The translations under genes and the position numbers were made by a program. Below the pieces are notes generated by a model. That model saw nothing but the letters and a program-made list of their open reading frames with translations, did no database searches and was not told where the DNA came from. Shown here piece after piece: positions 1 through 10,245 of a stretch of DNA of 64,000 bases (position 1 is the first letter of the stretch; the number at the start of each line of letters is the position of its first letter). The stretch covers positions 177,948,995 through 178,012,994 of the forward strand of contig OY992536.1 in NCBI GenBank assembly GCA_963921195.1. Direction: 5' to 3'. This stretch comes from Pegoplata infirma. Its lineage: Eukaryota; Arthropoda; Insecta; Diptera; Anthomyiidae.

Positions 1-319
1 GCAATATAGAGTACATTCCGGGAAAAATATTAATAAAATTTCTACGGAGTAATTTTGGTGCAGCGTTGCATTTTAAAGATGAAAAGTGTTGACTTAATTT
101 TTTTTATTTTTTCTTTTAAGCTAAATTGGTCTTAAAAGCTGCGCAAAATAGAGCACATTCGTTAAAACTGTGTCAAAACAGATTTTGAGACTAATTTAGG
201 TTAAAAGAAAGAAAAAGTAGAAATTAAGTACACCTTTTGATCTTTGAGATGCAACGCTGCACCAAAATTACTCTATGGAAATTTTATTAATATTTTTCCT
301 CAAATGTACTCTATATTGC
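1..319. repeat. Foldback (inverted-repeat) element, left edge at window start
   Basis: The first ~150 bases and bases ~170-319 are imperfect reverse complements, so the segment can fold into one hairpin centred near 160. The outer arm begins GCAATATAGAGTACATT and the inner copy ends AATGTACTCTATATTGC. Both arms carry the GTGCAGCGTTGCAT / ATGCAACGCTGCAC pair. The left end may lie outside the window, so no target duplication can be checked. It is non-coding; the 83-residue frame starting at 244 is a by-product of the right arm. Confidence 0.75.
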
Positions 320-744
320 GCAACTTTTGGCGTCAAGTTTTTGGACAAAAAAAAAAGTTTTTTCAAAATGCACTAAGGTTGCAATCTTTAGCTGTGGTAG
401 CCAACTGGTTTTTTGTCCAAACATTTTTTTGTTATTTTTCCCGTAAAAGGGTCCTAAATCCCCATCGTTTGAGGGGGCAAGCTAAAAAAATTTGAATTCG
501 GGACGAGCTACCCTACATGTTTAATAAGGGCACCACCAGGGGCCTTTAAAGTAGGACATGTTTAGTACACAAAAACTTTAAATGCTTTAAAATCATCAAC
601 TTTAAATGCGTGTAAAATAAAATTTAGCTCTGACCTAAAAAAAGGGGCTTGAGGGTTTTGTTATGGAAAACGTCAGCTTACATTTGCTTTTGGTTTCATC
701 CCATTCCGATTCCGAAAGTTCGATTTTGTATCACTGTGTAACCG
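320..744. other. Intergenic, nothing recognised
   Basis: AT-rich sequence without coding signal, terminal repeats or tandem structure that I can support. Confidence 0.5.
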
Positions 745-976
745 TTCTAAGTAACTGACCTTTGGGCAATTGAACGCCACGCTAGCAGGCTAGGGTTACC
801 TTACCGCAGGCACTGCTGCAGTTGCGAAGACGAAACTGTGCAGGAATCTCCAGAACACTACCTTTTGAAATGTCCGGCCTTATCCAAGGTCAGACTAATG
901 AGATTGGCAAAGCATTTTTTTTGATGAGGTCTTGGAAATCAGTAACATAGATATCGTTTCCATTTCTAAATATATC
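745..976 (+). pseudogene. Non-LTR retrotransposon ORF2 3' end (zinc-knuckle tail)
   Basis: Reading from base 778 gives LGLPYRRHCCSCEDE, then ETVQESPEHYLLKCPAL. This is the Cys-x2-Cys ... Glu-Thr ... His ... Cys-Pro-Ala tail that ends ORF2 in RNase H-bearing LINEs of the I/LOA/R1 group. Upstream bases 745-777 fit the usual preceding Thr-Gly-His segment only with frame breaks. A run of eight T near 915 shifts the frame; beyond it ASP-Glu-Val-Leu-Glu-Ile continues in another frame to about 976. It is a 5'-truncated dead copy in plus orientation and belongs to a different subfamily from the minus-strand LINE that follows. Confidence 0.7.
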
Positions 977-1271
977 ACAATAATTTTTTCTATATCGATT
1001 TTAATCTATTTATTTTTTCTCCTTTGTTTTCAGGTTACGTGGTATTCAAAACGGCATTGCTTTGCTAATTGGGTGTAGCCTCAGGAGGACTCACAAACAC
1101 TCTAGCCTTACTTCTTATAAGACAGTGTCCTGTAATTATAGAAACCACCGTCGAAAGCTCTCCTCTTGGAAGCGATATCAGCTCACTTGTGCGCTTCTGA
1201 TTAAGAGATGGCCAAATCTGTCGTGTTGTCTCACACACCCATCCATTTGTCCATCCTTGGTTAGTCTACAT

Positions 1272-1802
1272 TAGAGATGCGCGCGTGACACGAATTTTTC
1301 GTGATTCACGTGATTCACGCGTGAATCACGCGTGATCGTGAGTGAAATTTATTTTTACTCACGTGATCGTGAGTGCGCGTGATTGGAAAAAATAGTTTCG
1401 TGCGTGAGCGTGCGTGAGTAATTTTTGTTTCGTGAGTTTGCGTGATTGTTTTGTGCTGTTTGAAACAGAAAACAAGTAAAAGAAATCGTCATTATATTGA
1501 TTTTAGAGGGAAATTTATACTAAATTGTGATTTAAATTAATTTTTATTATTGTTTTAAGGAAAATCAATACTTTTTGTGAAAGAAATCGAAAAAAGTAAA
1601 AAGAAAATTTGTTAATTTTAATTTCGTAAGTCTCCGTGAGCGTGATTATTTCGTGAGCGTGAGAAAAATTTTAGTTACTCACGTGAGCGTGCGTGAACGT
1701 GAGCAGAAAAAATAATTTCGTGCGTGATCGTGCGTGAGCAATATTTTTATTTCGTGAGCGTGACCGTGCGTGAGTCAAATTTCACTCACGCGCCCATCTC
1801 TA
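1272..1802. mobile_element. hAT-type MITE, GTGA-rich, exact 8-bp duplication
   Basis: The ends are TAGAGATGCGCGCGTGA and its inverse CACGCGCCCATCTCTA, flanked on both sides by GTCTACAT (1264-1271 and 1803-1810). An exact 8-bp duplication with TAG.../...CTA termini is typical of the hAT superfamily. The duplicated site also fits the nTnnnnAn preference described for hobo/Hermes-type elements. The 531-bp interior is dominated by short GTGA, CGTGAG and CACGTGA words in both orientations and has no coding sequence. It sits inside a LINE A relic. A relative lies at 27194-27787. Confidence 0.85.
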
Positions 1803-2076
1803 GTCTACATAGCGGAACAAAGCCGTTGATTTTGCTTGCAAGTTTCTAGAGGCATACCAATACATTCCAATTCTGTTGGAACCTGTAAGGTAGTTCCCAG
1901 TCTTGCGAGCTCATCGGCTTTGCAATTCTCTGAAATGTCTCTGTGCCCTGGCAGCCATATGAGTCGTATGTCAAACTATTTGGCCATCTCATTTAAAGAC
2001 ATGTGGCAGTTAAGGGCAGATCTTGTTTTCAGAAACATCGACTCCAGAGACTTGACTGTGGCTTGACTGTCAGAAT

Positions 2077-2140
2077 GGGTTGTAAGAGGCTGATGACGTT
2101 TTACGTCAGCACACATAGACTCTGAGGTCCATTTTGAAAT
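2077..2140 (-). mobile_element. 64-bp, fully 5'-truncated LINE A 3' tail inserted in LINE A
   Basis: This short segment matches, on the minus strand, the 3' untranslated tail of LINE A seen at 38320-38375 (TGACGTAAAACGTCA-type core, CTCAGAGTCTA). It is flanked by AGAAT at 2072-2076 and 2141-2145. The sibling copy at 39113-39140 reads straight through the site without it. Insert plus duplication is 69 bp, so the RNase H reading frame stays open. It appears to be a very short retrotransposition product of the same family. Confidence 0.7.
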
Positions 2141-2330
2141 AGAATAGATGTTGACTGCAGTTGTAGACAATACATTGCAGCTCAACCAGTCAGACACTTT
2201 ATTGCCAGCATCTTTGCCTGGTAAGCACTGCAATGATTTGTCAATCTTCCAGACAGGCTCAACACAAGCTCCTCCGAATAGACTCCAAAGCCCACTTGTT
2301 TGTGCAGCCTCGATCCATCCGTGTAGGACA

Positions 2331-2834
2331 ATAAAAGGATTAGGATGTGATTCCCACTTCTGAATTTTTTTATTTAATTGTGTACGTTTAAGGTCGAGTT
2401 TTTGATAAATCAGTTAAACCTGATTTAGGTAATCGGGAATCAGATTCGTGCCGCCCATACCAAGTTTGTAATCAAAATTTGGGCGAAACAGCGTAATTTG
2501 GATGTAAATGTTGGTCTAATGAAAAGACAAAAAATAAATCACAATTCACCACAAAATTTTAATTTCAGACAACGTTAATCTCAGTTGAAATTTAATCCAC
2601 ATCTTAAAAACTTGGCAAAAGTTTTTCACAAAAACTGTCTAGAATAATTTAGTCATTAAAATAACATTGATTAGCCCGGAATCATGTCCGTTCCGATGAA
2701 AATCTTTCTTGAAAATTTTCGATAACCATATACAAAGTGATAACCATATGAACTCAGAAAATATTTGTTAAAAAAATTTCGAGCGAAAAAATTGAGTGGA
2801 AAATATTTTGAGTGAAAAAAAAATTTAGAATAAT
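2331..2834. other. Intergenic, nothing recognised
   Basis: No coding or repeat structure that I can support. Short palindromic words (GATAAATCAGTTAAACCTGATTT region near 2405) are too weak to call. Confidence 0.45.
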
Positions 2835-2972
2835 ACCCTGATTCAGTATGTCGTACAAAGTGAGTGACTAGAAATTTTGTACGTAAAACAAAAACAAATT
2901 TGAATTTTTTGTTTTTGTTTTACGTACAAATTTTGTAGTCACTCACTTCCACCGAGATAGCGAATCGCACAG
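2835..2972. mobile_element. Short inverted-repeat MITE, piggyBac-like, copy 1
   Basis: A ~138-bp hairpin has one arm containing CAAAGTGAGTGAC and TACGTAAAACAAAAACAAAT and the inverse in the other. It is nearly identical over its whole length to 50458-50589, which is flanked by TTAA on both sides. Here the flanks have decayed (TAAT and GTAAG). The ends CCCTGATTC and GAATCGCAC are consistent with a tiny non-autonomous piggyBac-type element. Confidence 0.6.
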
Positions 2973-4510
2973 TAAGTTTGAATGAAAAAAAGTTTGAGTG
3001 AATTAAATTTAAATTAAAAAAAAACTTAGAATAAAAAGAAATTGGTAGATTCCCAAAAGTATCAAATTTAAATTATATTTAAAAATTGTTTGTATCTGCT
3101 AAAACTACTTTTGACGTTAAAAAACTGTAATTGAATTCATAATAAATGTTGGTAATCAAAAAAATATTTTTTTTAGTTGGTTTTGCTGCTGAAGTAACAG
3201 TAGTTTTTTTAATAGTAATTTATAAAATGCTTAAGTAGCTGGAAATATTACAATTAATCATCAATACGTTGACTATAATTATATGAATGAACGTAATTTT
3301 TTGTACTTTAGTCGTTTATAATATACTTTTTGTCGCTGATAAATACGTCTCAGAGTCTACCTTAAAATATAGGTTAAAAGAGTGCGTTGATTTTAAAAAT
3401 ATAAATTATAAGAAAACATGTGTAACCAAAGCAACTGGAAAATGTGTCAAAATCTAAGGTGTTTCTAACAGTTTCAGAGTATGTGATTTTTCACTACAAA
3501 GAATGAATCTGATACTTTTTATGTATAAAAAATTTCTTTAAATAAATCTAGTTTTTTATTTTTAGTACCAAAAGGTACATAAAAATAAAATGTATTTATT
3601 CGGCCTTTATATATGTATATATATTCACTTAGAGTTTTATTCTAGTTCGAGGCCCAAAATATTTCTATTTATGATAGTGTCATAATAGAGTATTTTTAAT
3701 TTATTGCTTTAAAAATGTTACTCATCTCATAGTATATCTGTACTGATCAGTTTCATCCCCACTAAGGAATCTTCAGCAGATTTTAGACATTTATCTAGTA
3801 CCTTACTTTACCCTATACAAGATTGATGATTGTTGCTTGGAATAAGACTCATAGTAATGGGTGGGTTTTACGAAGTGCATGAAAAATACAAAAAAGGTAA
3901 TGTATATGGTAAGCGGTAGGGTAAAAATAATGCATATTTTTGATTATTTTATTGCTCTGCATTACATGGTAATGCATTACATAACATTTTTATGGTTTTG
4001 TTGGGTTTTTTGTAAAAATGTTTAATTTAAAATCGTATTACTTAATAAATTCTTTAAAATACCTGTCAAGTCAAAAATGCATTGAGTAAATTGATTATAA
4101 ACAAAATAAAAATATATACATAAAAAAACCATAAACAACAGCAAATAACACTTTAACTCACGTGCAGTCACACTACGGTAGCTGGCCATGGTATTAAGTA
4201 CAATAAAATTTTCAATTTCCAGCAATCCCGAAACAGGTTTAATTTTTAATGTGTAAAAACACACAAAAAAGAAATTTGAAAAGCAAAAAAAAAAAAAATA
4301 TAAATTAAGTAAGAATGCTCGGCTTTGTCGATTAAAAAATATTCAACGGACCTCAGATTTTTTCTTAATTTTCCAGAATTTGACTGATTTTTTCTGTTTG
4401 TTTTTTTTTGACCCTCCAACTACAGTAATAATAATTAATAATACAGTAATAATAATTAATAATGGGACATTCGATTACTTTAGTGGAAAAAAAAAATAAA
4501 TGAATTTGTA
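2973..4510. other. AT-rich intergenic DNA
   Basis: A long stretch without recognised genes. It contains A/T homopolymers, a GTA/TATATA patch near 3605 and short direct words only. No splice-supported exon or transposon end could be supported. Confidence 0.5.
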
Positions 4511-4653
4511 AAAATTTATCGCGAGGGGGAAGGTGTACCACCAACCTCCCGCTCATGAAACCCATCCCAAAAAATGCCCCTGACAAAATTTATTTTACAT
4601 ATTGGAGGATATAAAAGATTCGGCACAGCTGAATTTAATACTCTCACTGGTTT
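4511..4653 (+). repeat. mini-me/DINE-1-like repeat, terminal fragment (type B)
   Basis: The segment ends with a GGAGGATATAAAAGATTCGG-type motif, an imperfect hairpin TTCGGCACAGCTGAA and CTCTCACTGGTTT. The same ending closes the full-length copy at 61592-62309 (TTCGGCACGGCCGAA, CTCTCACTTGTTT). The preceding ATCGCGAGGGGGAAGGTG also recurs, inverted, at 16628-16745. Only the 3' end is present. Confidence 0.7.
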
Positions 4654-4927
4654 CTATTTATTCTGAATTTTCCTGAGGTTTTCTATTTTTTCTGAATTTT
4701 GTTTATTTTTTCGTAATTGTTTAATTTTTTTTGAATTGTGCTGTTCTTTTTTGAGTTTTTCTGATTTTTTTGTTTTTTTTTCTTAATGTTTTTGAACCAT
4801 TCTAATGTACACCTAATTTTAAAATTTCTTGATTTTTAAAGTTTTTTTTTTTGATTTTTAATTTTTTTGTTTGATTTTTTAGAGTTTTTCAGATTTTTTT
4901 TTTTTAATTAGTTCTTAACTTTCCTAA
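4654..4927. repeat. T-rich low-complexity tract
   Basis: Almost pure pyrimidine/T sequence made of decayed TTTTTCTGAATTTT-like words. It directly abuts the foldback element that follows and may be decayed tandem repeat. No coding content. Confidence 0.6.
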
Positions 4928-6211
4928 CTACACCATTTGCAGATGTAATTCGTAAAAGACCAATTGTAATTCGAAGATTCTACTTGTAACTCGAAGATTC
5001 CATTTGTAATTCGAAGATTCCATTTGTAATTCGAAGATTCTATTTGTATTTCCAAGATTCCATTTGTAATTCGAATATTCCAATTGTAATTCGTAAAAAA
5101 TCAATTGCAATTCGTAAAAGATCAATTGTAATTCGTAAAAGATCAATTGTAATTCGAAAAAGATCAATTGTAATTCGAAAAAGATCAATTGTAATTCGTA
5201 AAAGATCAATTGTAATTCGTAAGAGATCAATTTTAATTCGAAGATTCCATTTGTAATTCGTAAAAGATCAATTGTAATTCGTAAAAGATCAATTGTAATT
5301 CGAAAAAGATCAATTGTAATTCGTAAAAGATCAATTGTAATTCGTAAAAGATCAATTGTAATTCGAAAAAGATTAATTGTAATTCGTAAAAGATCAATTG
5401 TAATTCGAAAAAGATCAACTGTAATTCGTAAAAGATCAATTGTAATTCGTAAAAGATCAATTGTAATTTGTAAAAGATCAATTTTAATTCGTAAAAGATT
5501 AATTGTAATTCGAAAAACATCAACTGAATTTCCATTGATATTTTACGAATTACAATTGGAATCTCCGAATTGCAATTGATCTTTTACGAATTACAATTGA
5601 TCTTTTACGAATTACAATTGATCTTTTTCGAATTACAATTGATCTTTTACGAATTACAATTGATCTTTTTCGAATTACAATTGTATTTTTTCGAATTACA
5701 ATTGATCTTTTACGAATTACAAATGGAATCTTCGAATTACAATTGATCTTTTACGAATTACAATTGATATTTTACGAATTACAATTGATCTTTTTCGAAT
5801 TTCAATTGATCTTTTTCGAATTACAATTGATTTTTTACGAATTACAATTGATCTTTTACGAAATACAAATGGAATCTTCGAATTACAATTGATCTTTTAC
5901 GAATTACAATTGATCTTTTAAGAATAACAATTGATCTTTTTCGAATTACAATTGATCTTTTTCGAATTACAATTGATCTTTTACGAATTACAATTGATAT
6001 TTTACGAATTACAATTGATCTTTTACGAATTACAATTGATCTTTTACGAATTAAAAATGGAATCTTCGAATTACTAATAGAATCTACGAATTACAAATGG
6101 TATATTCAAATTACGAATGGAATCTTCGAATTACAAATGGAATCTTCGAATTACAAGTAGAATCTTCGAATTACAATTGATCTTTTACGAATTACATTTG
6201 TAAATGGTGTA
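4928..6211. mobile_element. Foldback element made of 20/21-bp tandem repeats, copy 1
   Basis: The left arm (about 4938-5535) is a tandem array of a 21-bp unit, TGTAATTCGTAAAAGATCAA plus T, with variants GTAATTCGAAAAAGATCAAT. A 20-bp variant (GAAGATTCCATTTGTAATTC) is enriched near the outer edges. The right arm (about 5540-6200) is the same array in reverse complement, giving a hairpin with arms of more than 600 bp. The spacer near 5530-5550 carries CATCAACTGAATTTCCATTG. The outer ends are CTACACCATTTGCAGATG and CATTTGTAAATGGTGTA. This architecture resembles the Foldback (FB) class of Drosophila elements. The array forces open frames with a 7-residue period (IVIRKRS / LQLIFYE), which are not genes. 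Confidence 0.85.
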
Positions 6212-6565
6212 CACCAATGTAATTCGAAGATTATACTTGTAATTCGGAGATTCTACTTGTTATTCAAAGATTCTATTTGTAATTCGAAGATTCCATTTGT
6301 AATTCAAAGATTCCAATTGAAATTCGAAAAATATCAACTGAATTTCCATTGATATTTTACGAATTACAATTGGAATCTTCGAATTACAAATGGAGTCTTT
6401 GAATTACAAATAGAATTTTCGAATTACAAATAGAATCTTTGAATAACAAGTAGAATTTTCGAATTACAAATGGAATCTTCGAATTACAAATGGAATCTTC
6501 GAATTACAAGTAGAATCTTCGAAGTACAATTGATCTTTTACGAATTACATCTGTAAATAGTGTAG
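6212..6565. mobile_element. Foldback element, copy 2, abutting copy 1
   Basis: A second, shorter hairpin of the same family uses mainly the 20-bp unit. It starts at the palindromic junction GGTGTACACC (6207-6216), has the same spacer (ATCAACTGAATTTCCATTG near 6330-6350) and ends CATCTGTAAATAGTGTAG. Sharing the spacer and terminal motif with copy 1 shows that this is a second element and not a continuation of the array. Confidence 0.75.
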
Positions 6566-7079
6566 AATTTTTGATAATGATTATGTGAGTTTATTTTAAC
6601 CACTGATTTCTTTTACAGTAAACATAATCTAAAGTTCAAGTACTGTACCTGCATAAATGATTGCATATTGCATGAGTAGCATGTGTCTGTGTATGTGTAA
6701 ACAATAAACCGTTAAGTTGTGCACTAAATGATTTCACATATTCACAGCAACAAATAACAACAACTACTAACCACAAGATACAACAACAACAATATGAGCT
6801 CAGTCAGCACCGACAAAACAACAAGTGATTTACTGAAGAAATAAATGAATGAAAAATTTATCATAATGAATGAACGGAATGAATTGAATGAATGAAAGAA
6901 TGAATGACGTTCCAAACGTCCTACAACAACACTATATAGGTTTATGTATGTGGAGTAAGTAATAAAGCAACAAGTACCAAACATAAATGAGCATATAATG
7001 AGCATCTCTTCATACATGTATCTGTTTATATGAATATATACCATAAGATCCAGCAACTTCATACCATACATAATTAATA
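6566..7079. other. Intergenic with CAA-rich and GAAT microsatellite stretches
   Basis: CAACAA-rich DNA (6745-6800) is followed by an imperfect GAAT tetranucleotide repeat (about 6844-6907). A 109-residue minus-strand frame across it is hydrophobic low-complexity sequence and not a credible gene. Confidence 0.5.
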
Positions 7080-7501
7080 CACTGATAAAAATATCTTCAT
7101 GATAAAAATGAATTGTTTTATTAAGACAATGAATTTTTGTTTAAACAAAACTAACGTTGATTTTTCGTAGCAAGACAAGTTTTATAAACCTACTGAGGAT
7201 TTCATAAATACAATAGAAATATTCATTTATTCTATGAAAAATTAATAAATAAATAGAGAGACAATTTAAATTTAGCAAATGATGAGAATCAACTTCTGTA
7301 CAAGAGAATTTAGTCATTCCTTTGTTATCTTTAAATTGAAGAACTTTTATTGATACTTAAAGAGTGGACGACCAAAGAGCGCTGATGATAGAATTAGAAG
7401 AATTAACTAAAAATTGTGAGCGTCTTCTCTCTTCTGGTGTTCTCATAATTTTTTTTCAAATTTCTCTTTATTAGTATTTCTAAGAAATATTTCTTTTAGT
7501 G
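7080..7501. mobile_element. Probable TA-flanked MITE (CACT...AGTG ends)
   Basis: The ends are CACTGATAAAAATATCTTC and the inverse of CACTAAAAGAAATATTTCTT. TA dinucleotides lie immediately outside (7078-7079 and 7502-7503). The 422-bp interior is non-coding and AT-rich. TA flanks with CACT ends fit a Tc1/mariner-derived MITE, but the terminal repeats are imperfect. Confidence 0.5.
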
Positions 7502-7914
7502 TATTAAAGTTAAGTACCTTCAATTTACTATACAAGAACAGCAGTCACTACTACTACTGCCACTACCGCATAGTCTTTTATTTCTTTTCCTTCTTGCTAT
7601 TGCATTAAATGAATGACTGCACATTAACTGCACATTAGTTTGTGTTAAAATATCACTGCATCTCAAAATTTTTCATTCATATGTATATTAATCTTTTTAT
7701 ATACACTTTCATGGAGATAATTTCAAGGGTTAAATAAGTAGTAGCAGCAGTTTGTTTTTTTTTTTGGCTCTTATAAAATATTTCAATTAAGTAATTTTGC
7801 TTTTGTATATTACAATTGCAATTAATATCCTTTTAAACAAGTAACACACAATTAAGGCGATAAGTGGTGAAGGAATTAAAGAAGTCATAATGATGGAAAG
7901 AAGTGAATATTTAA
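7502..7914. other. Intergenic, nothing recognised
   Basis: AT-rich DNA with a short CTACTACTACTGCC patch near 7550. No gene or transposon end supported. Confidence 0.45.
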
Positions 7915-8095
7915 AGGTTTTTAGTATTTCACTAGGAAATGAACCGATGAGTCTGGCCGATTCTTGGCATACACAAAGTGACAAGGACTGTTCCTAGACT
8001 CAAATATTTTTGGAACTACACTGGAAAGTGAACCGGTCCTCTGACCAATCCTAGACCATAGTGACAAGGACTAGACATGATTTCTTATGGTATGG
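7915..8095. repeat. Diverged direct duplication, ~85-bp unit
   Basis: Two successive segments share the order CACTGGAAA-type, GTGAACCG, TCTGACC-type and AGTGACAAGGACT: 7925-7990 and about 8018-8085. They look like an old tandem duplication of anonymous sequence. Confidence 0.45.
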
Positions 8096-8149
8096 GTATA
8101 ATTGAGCCCTAATGACAATTGTTCACATATTCTATCAGTTAAGCAGCGG

Positions 8150-8330
8150 CAGTGCTGTAACTACGGATCTCAGTCTAAGTGTGCTGACGTAGCAGCCATT
8201 TCAAACCTAACGTAAGCTGCGGTCGTCTCCGAAGCCAATGTTTTTGAAAACGATAACTATCCTTAGCTGCCACAAATCTTTAAATGAGATGGCCATGCAG
8301 TTTGATATTTGATTTATAGAGAATACCAAA
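8150..8330 (+). pseudogene. LINE family A fragments (3' tail and RNase H linker)
   Basis: 8164-8215 resembles the LINE A 3' tail (GTGTGCTGACGTA, then CAACCTAACGTAAG-like). 8275-8320 contains a TCTTTAAATGAGATGGCCATG string that matches the SLNEMA coding stretch found at 35110 and, inverted, at 1980. The fragments are out of normal order, so this is scrambled LINE debris. Confidence 0.4.
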
Positions 8331-8528
8331 AAACTGGTATATTGCGGTTGTGGATAACCCGAAAAGCTTGAAGGACTGGGACCTTTTTTACAATTTCCTA
8401 AGAAACTGTTGCTAGGCTTTCAAAATCTGGCCTGTGAGATCCAGAGAGGAAGGTTAGGTGGGTAGGCAGCCGATTTTTGGACAGCTCACTTGGGTCCTTC
8501 AATAAACGTGGTTCCGTTGTGTTACCTA

Positions 8529-8985
8529 CACCTAGAAAAGTTTTACAGTAACTATTTACGGTTATTCAAAACAGTTTTTAGGTAAAGTTGTTTTAAACGT
8601 TTTATCGTTTGTTTTTCAAAAAAACTAAATTATTGAAAGATTTATACAGTTGTTAAAACAATAAACTACAAAAATTTACGGAAAAATTTTTTATCAGTTA
8701 AATTATTTGTAACTGATTATACCGTATAATTTTACAGAAGTACGGTTTTTGTAGTTTGTTATTTAAAAAAATTTATTTTTACTTCACAAAATAAAAAATT
8801 GTAAACAGTTAAAATAACTGAAATATCGTTTGTTTTTACGGAATGTCTAGTCATTTATTACCGTTTAAAAATAACTGAAAAAGTATGTTGTTTCAAGTGA
8901 AATATAAGTAGTCCGTTTTTTAAAAGGAAAAACGATTGTTTTAAATGTTTTTTCAGTTGAATTTACTTACAAAATATTTTGAGTG
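8529..8985. mobile_element. TA-flanked MITE with CAC...GTG ends
   Basis: The left end CACCTAGAAAAGTTTTACAG pairs imperfectly with the inverse of the right end, CACTCAAAATATTTTGTAAG. TA lies outside both ends (8527-8528 and 8986-8987). The interior has repeated CAGTTAAA/TTTAACTG and ACGG words and no open frame. The same right end recurs alone at 11976-12036. Confidence 0.65.
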
Positions 8986-9051
8986 TATAACATAGATGAT
9001 GAAGAGAAAATATAGGGAAAGAAGAGAGAAATGTAAAGAAAATGGTAATGC

Positions 9052-10245
9052 TCAAGTGGCCCCACTGCGATCCAAGCTGAAACGCTCAGAATCCCTGATG
9101 GACGAGATTATCCTATTCACATCCATGCCGAATAGACACGTCAAATCTGCCAGTATCGGGTTACCAAAATGTTTGGCTTTCCGATGGGCGTATGCCGGAC
9201 ATTGGCATAGGAAGTGCGCTACCGTATCTTCCTCCTCTACATCCTGACATCCCACGCAGTAGTCTTTGTGGGGAATTCCCATTTTACTGGCGTGTGCGCC
9301 GAATCATGCACTGTGCCCCGTAACCGCTGACACTAGGTTGCGTAGCTGGTTCCGGGACAATTGAATGATCTTACCCGTGCGCCGGAGATCAAATGAGGGC
9401 CGCACCATCCTCGTGTTAAAACACGTGGATTCACGTCGCCATCTGTCGTTGGCTATCTGAAAAAGTGAATTTTCGTTCAGCCGATTTCTCGCATTGAGCG
9501 GGATGCCAGGCGTATGATCTATCTCATTAGAGAGTTGGGTCGTACCATGCCTGGCTAATTCATCGGAAACACTGTTGCCATTTATACCCATATGTCCTGG
9601 CACCCAAATGAGTGCCGGATTTGAATGTCTCGCCATCTCATTAAGAGACGCCTGGCATTCTTGGACAATTCTAGATGTGGTAGTCACACCTGCTAGGGCG
9701 TTAATAGCCGCTTGGTTGTTGGTGAAAATACAGATATCCCTGAGTGATATCCGTTGGCACCCTAGCCAATCCACAGCCCGTTATATAGCCATGATCTCGG
9801 CTTGAAATATGCTACACTGTTCCGGTAGTCGAAATGAGAGCCTGTAATCCAGTTGACTTACAAAAACGCCACCCCCTTACTCGGCCGTCCATTTTGGAGC
9901 CATCAGTAAAAACCTCAAGTATCCCCTCAGGAATGTCGAAACCCTCCGTCCAATCGGACCTCTCCGGAATCCTTTTTACAAACACGGTTTCGAAAGAGGG
10001 TATAGGGGTGCAGAAGTCAATGTTCTCTGCGGTACCATGCTGCCTCTGGATTCTTGCATGACCGTTTGGTTTATATGGCCATGCATTTATTGCCGCAATC
10101 CTAGTGGCTGTGTTCTCGGCTACTTGTATTGCGAGAAGGTCTACTGGGAGCCAATGAAGCATTGCAAGTAGTCCTTTCGTCAGAGTGGAGCGAAGTGCGC
10201 CTGTTATCAGCAGCGCACTTGTTCTAAGGATCCTAGTGAATGCCT
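9052..10245 (-). pseudogene. LINE ORF2 C-terminus (thumb, RNase H, zinc tail), family B
   Basis: On the minus strand the relic reads, in order: RT thumb/connection (RILRTSALLITGALRSTL), RNase H start (EVFTDGSKMDG), FQAEIMAI, ICIFTNNQAAINALAG, LIWVPGHMGINGN, VTGH and a zinc tail CVGCQDVEEEDTVAHFLCQC. This is the C-terminal part of an I/LOA-like ORF2 that normally nicks target DNA and reverse-transcribes its own RNA. Only a few breaks interrupt it: a stop after AEIMAI near 9790 and one after TGHSA near 9303. The third RNase H acidic position reads Asn (FTNNQ) where Asp is usual, so activity is unlikely even apart from the stops. The 5' side ends near 10245, where an opposite-strand LINE begins. 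Confidence 0.85.

Larger units (their letters stand above)
1100..2330 (-). pseudogene. LINE family A relic, RNase H region, interrupted by a MITE
   Basis: On the minus strand, 1976-2233 encodes YQAKMLAI-like, WLSCNVLSTTAVNIYS, HSDSQATVKSLESMF and SLNEMAK, the RNase H domain of an I/LOA-like ORF2. It aligns closely with the copy at 38869-39585. The segment 1100-1271 (VVSIITGHCLI in minus frame) is the region before the zinc tail and aligns with 38619-38780. The two pieces are split by the hAT-type MITE at 1272-1802. Stops and frameshifts occur throughout, and both ends are truncated (minus 5' end near 2330, 3' end near 1105). A 64-bp LINE tail is inserted within the RNase H domain at 2077-2140. 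Confidence 0.75.

Noticed and set aside
4928..5535. 100-residue frames with a perfect 7-residue repeat (LQLIFYE / IVIRKRS)
   Set aside because: A direct result of a 21-bp DNA repeat, open on both strands at once; not a repeat protein gene.
4938..6560. CRISPR-like array of short repeats
   Set aside because: Units are head to tail without unique spacers, inverted in the second half, in a eukaryotic context.
6742..7071. 109-residue minus-strand open frame with hydrophobic stretches
   Set aside because: Generated by CAACAA and GAAT microsatellite-like DNA; low complexity, no signal of selection visible.
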